Below, piece by piece: positions 62,887 through 64,000 of a stretch of 64,000 nucleotides of DNA. The notes beneath the pieces were generated by a model. That model saw only the letters and a list, made by a program, of their open reading frames with translations. It made no database searches and was not told where the DNA came from. The stretch is from Blastochloris tepida (lineage in GTDB: Bacteria > Pseudomonadota > Alphaproteobacteria > Rhizobiales > Xanthobacteraceae). The translations under genes were made by a program, and so were the position numbers. Position 1 is the first letter of the stretch, and the number at the start of each line of letters is the position of its first letter. The DNA lies in contig NZ_AP018907.1 of assembly GCF_003966715.1 (NCBI RefSeq), positions 1,600,001 through 1,664,000 of the forward strand. Direction: 5' to 3'.

Positions 62887-63007
62887 TACGGTTTCCGGTT
62901 GATCCCTTCAGGATACCGGAAACGACCTCGCCGAAACCCCTTGTTCGATAACGGGGTTTTCGGCGATCGGAATACGGCCCGAAGGCTTGGTCAGCCGGAA
63001 ACCGTAT
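62886..63007. repeat. Long hairpin repeat (family C) between convergent genes
   Basis: ATACGGTTTCCGG (62886-62898) and CCGGAAACCGTAT (62995-63007) are perfect inverted repeats. Inside lies a second hairpin, CGCCGAAACCCC against GGGGTTTTCGGCG. It fills the gap between two convergent genes and would fold well as RNA from either strand, so it may serve as a terminator. No second copy is in the window. Confidence 0.75.
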
Positions 63008-63042
63008 GATCCGCCGGCCGGCCCAGCCGGCCGGTTCGCGGC

Positions 63043-63921
63043 TCACCGCACCAGCTCCGAATAAAGGCCGGTGATCTCGGCCGGATCGACCGGGGCATCG
63101 CCGCGCTCGGGATCGATCCGCTTGGGCCGGCAGATGTGCGGCCGCGGCTCGGCAACCGGGATCGCCAGAAACGGACGCGTCGGCAGAAAGCGCGGCTGGC
63201 ACAGGGTCAGCCATGTGCCGTCCGTCGCCCGATAGGCCGCCAGGAACGCGCCGAGCCACTGCCGGAAAAGGGTCCGGTCGCTTGGATAGAGCACCACTGA
63301 GAACCGCACCCCCTTGCGGGCCTCGACCTTGTGCACCGACAGACACCAGTCGGATCCGTCGGTGATCAACGTATATTTCAGGATCGGCGACGGCCCATGG
63401 TCGCGGATGATCTGGCGGTTGCGATCGTCGACGCGGGCCGCGATCTCGTCCCTGTCGGTGATGACCTGAAGACGTTTCCGGGCCGGATTGAGATCGACGT
63501 TCGGAATGATGTAGACGCGGTCGTCCAGCGTCCGAAAGCCGGTGGCCTTGCCGATGGCGACCGACCGCCGGGTGGAGCTGAACGCGGTGAGCGTCATGTC
63601 CTTGCGCGCCAGCAGCGCGCGCAACATACGGATGCTCTCGGGCCGGTATTTCGGTGTGGCGCAGTAGTGGGCGAGGTTGCAGAACCGCTCGGTCACGCCA
63701 TTGATGGTCTGCTCGGAATAGAAGGCGACCATGACGCCGACGACCCCCTCATCCGGCTGGATCAAGGCGAACCCATAATCGGGAGGGTTTTCCAGCCACG
63801 GGTAGCGCAGCCAGTCCAGCCATTGCTCCGGCGGAATCTCGCTGTTCATCTCGGCGTGCAGGAACCGGCAGACATCCGGAAGGAGATCCTCGGTAATCGG
63901 TACGAGCTGGGATCGCGCCAT
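63043..63921 (-). CDS. GNAT-like protein, possibly of a polysaccharide locus
   Basis: A 292-residue protein. The N-terminal half looks like a GNAT acetyltransferase fold (LVPITEDLLPDVCRFLHAEM, YGFALIQPDEGVVGVMVAFY, STRRSVAIGKATGFRTLDDR), while the rest has no recognised domain. Similar proteins are encoded beside exopolysaccharide genes, but that link is inferred from appearance. It follows a partial gene by 5 bp on the same strand. Confidence 0.6.
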   Translation of the reverse strand: MARSQLVPITEDLLPDVCRFLHAEMNSEIPPEQWLDWLRYPWLENPPDYGFALIQPDEGVVGVMVAFYSEQTINGVTERFCNLAHYCATPKYRPESIRMLRALLARKDMTLTAFSSTRRSVAIGKATGFRTLDDRVYIIPNVDLNPARKRLQVITDRDEIAARVDDRNRQIIRDHGPSPILKYTLITDGSDWCLSVHKVEARKGVRFSVVLYPSDRTLFRQWLGAFLAAYRATDGTWLTLCQPRFLPTRPFLAIPVAEPRPHICRPKRIDPERGDAPVDPAEITGLYSELVR

Positions 63922-63926
63922 GTCGG

Positions 63927-64000
63927 TCAGTATCCACCTACTGTGGGATTGTAGCCGGTGAGGCGCTCGAACAGGCGGCCATCGATCCCGATGGTCTCGA
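63927..64000 (-). CDS. Partial CDS, 3' end of an upstream gene
   Basis: The last 23 codons of a minus-strand gene (ETIGIDGRLFERLTGYNPTV, ending GGY) lead to a TGA at 63927-63929. The next gene starts 5 bp later, so the two are co-transcribed. Too short to identify. Confidence 0.6.
   Translation of the reverse strand, partial: ETIGIDGRLFERLTGYNPTVGGY

Overview
The window is high-GC DNA that looks like the chromosome of an alphaproteobacterium, most likely of the order Hyphomicrobiales (Rhizobiales). The evidence is the gene content (trmFO next to a RIO-like kinase, pyrB beside a degenerate pyrC, plsY-dprA-topA-rnr, a hemerythrin-tailed P1B ATPase) and the rhizobial-style palindromic intergenic repeats. 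The genus cannot be fixed from the sequence alone.

Left part (1-13.8 kb). A minus-strand redox operon encodes hdrB, then a four-subunit 2-oxoacid:ferredoxin oxidoreductase (korD-A-B-C), hdrA and an mvhD-like subunit, running off the left edge. The layout suggests that electrons from 2-oxoacid oxidation are shared between ferredoxin and an Hdr/MvhD-type flavin/iron-sulfur module. It is followed by a TauE/SafE anion exporter, a P1B-type metal ATPase fused to a hemerythrin domain, a small secreted protein, a ferric-reductase-like membrane flavoprotein and an IclR regulator.

13.8-30.2 kb. A complete potassium operon kdpF-A-B-C-D-E is preceded by a second tiny membrane peptide and a candidate KdpE site. 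A TRIC-family channel follows. Next is a decayed stretch holding resolvase and DUF4357 fragments and a perfect 40-bp IS200/IS605-like hairpin. Then come a secreted arylsulfatase, an exported HAD phosphatase, a deletion scar joining a DUF3302 start to an outer-membrane (SphA/MetA-like) tail, and an eight-heme cytochrome with HEAT and TPR repeats.

30.4-47.5 kb. A compact element of about 17 kb is bounded by a 13-bp repeat that matches the 3' end of tRNA-Ser(CGA). It carries an integrase, AlpA, a primase/helicase-type ATPase, a small terminase subunit and a minus-strand cassette with the order and sizes of the podoviral ejection proteins (T7 gp13-gp14-gp15-gp16 type). It has no large terminase, portal, capsid or tail-tube gene, yet every gene is intact. 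I read it as a phage satellite (PICI-like) carrying an ejectosome cassette; a partly deleted podoviral prophage is the alternative. An inverted array of 9-bp repeats lies directly after the replication gene and may be its origin. A promoter overlapped by three palindromes and a divergent promoter with repeated GTTAGC boxes may form its control regions.

47.5-64 kb. Ordinary chromosomal genes follow: patatin-like phospholipase, a secreted protein, trmFO, a RIO-like kinase, pyrB with a probable non-catalytic pyrC partner, plsY, dprA, topA, rnr, a Nudix hydrolase and, after a large hairpin repeat, genes that may belong to a polysaccharide locus at the right edge.
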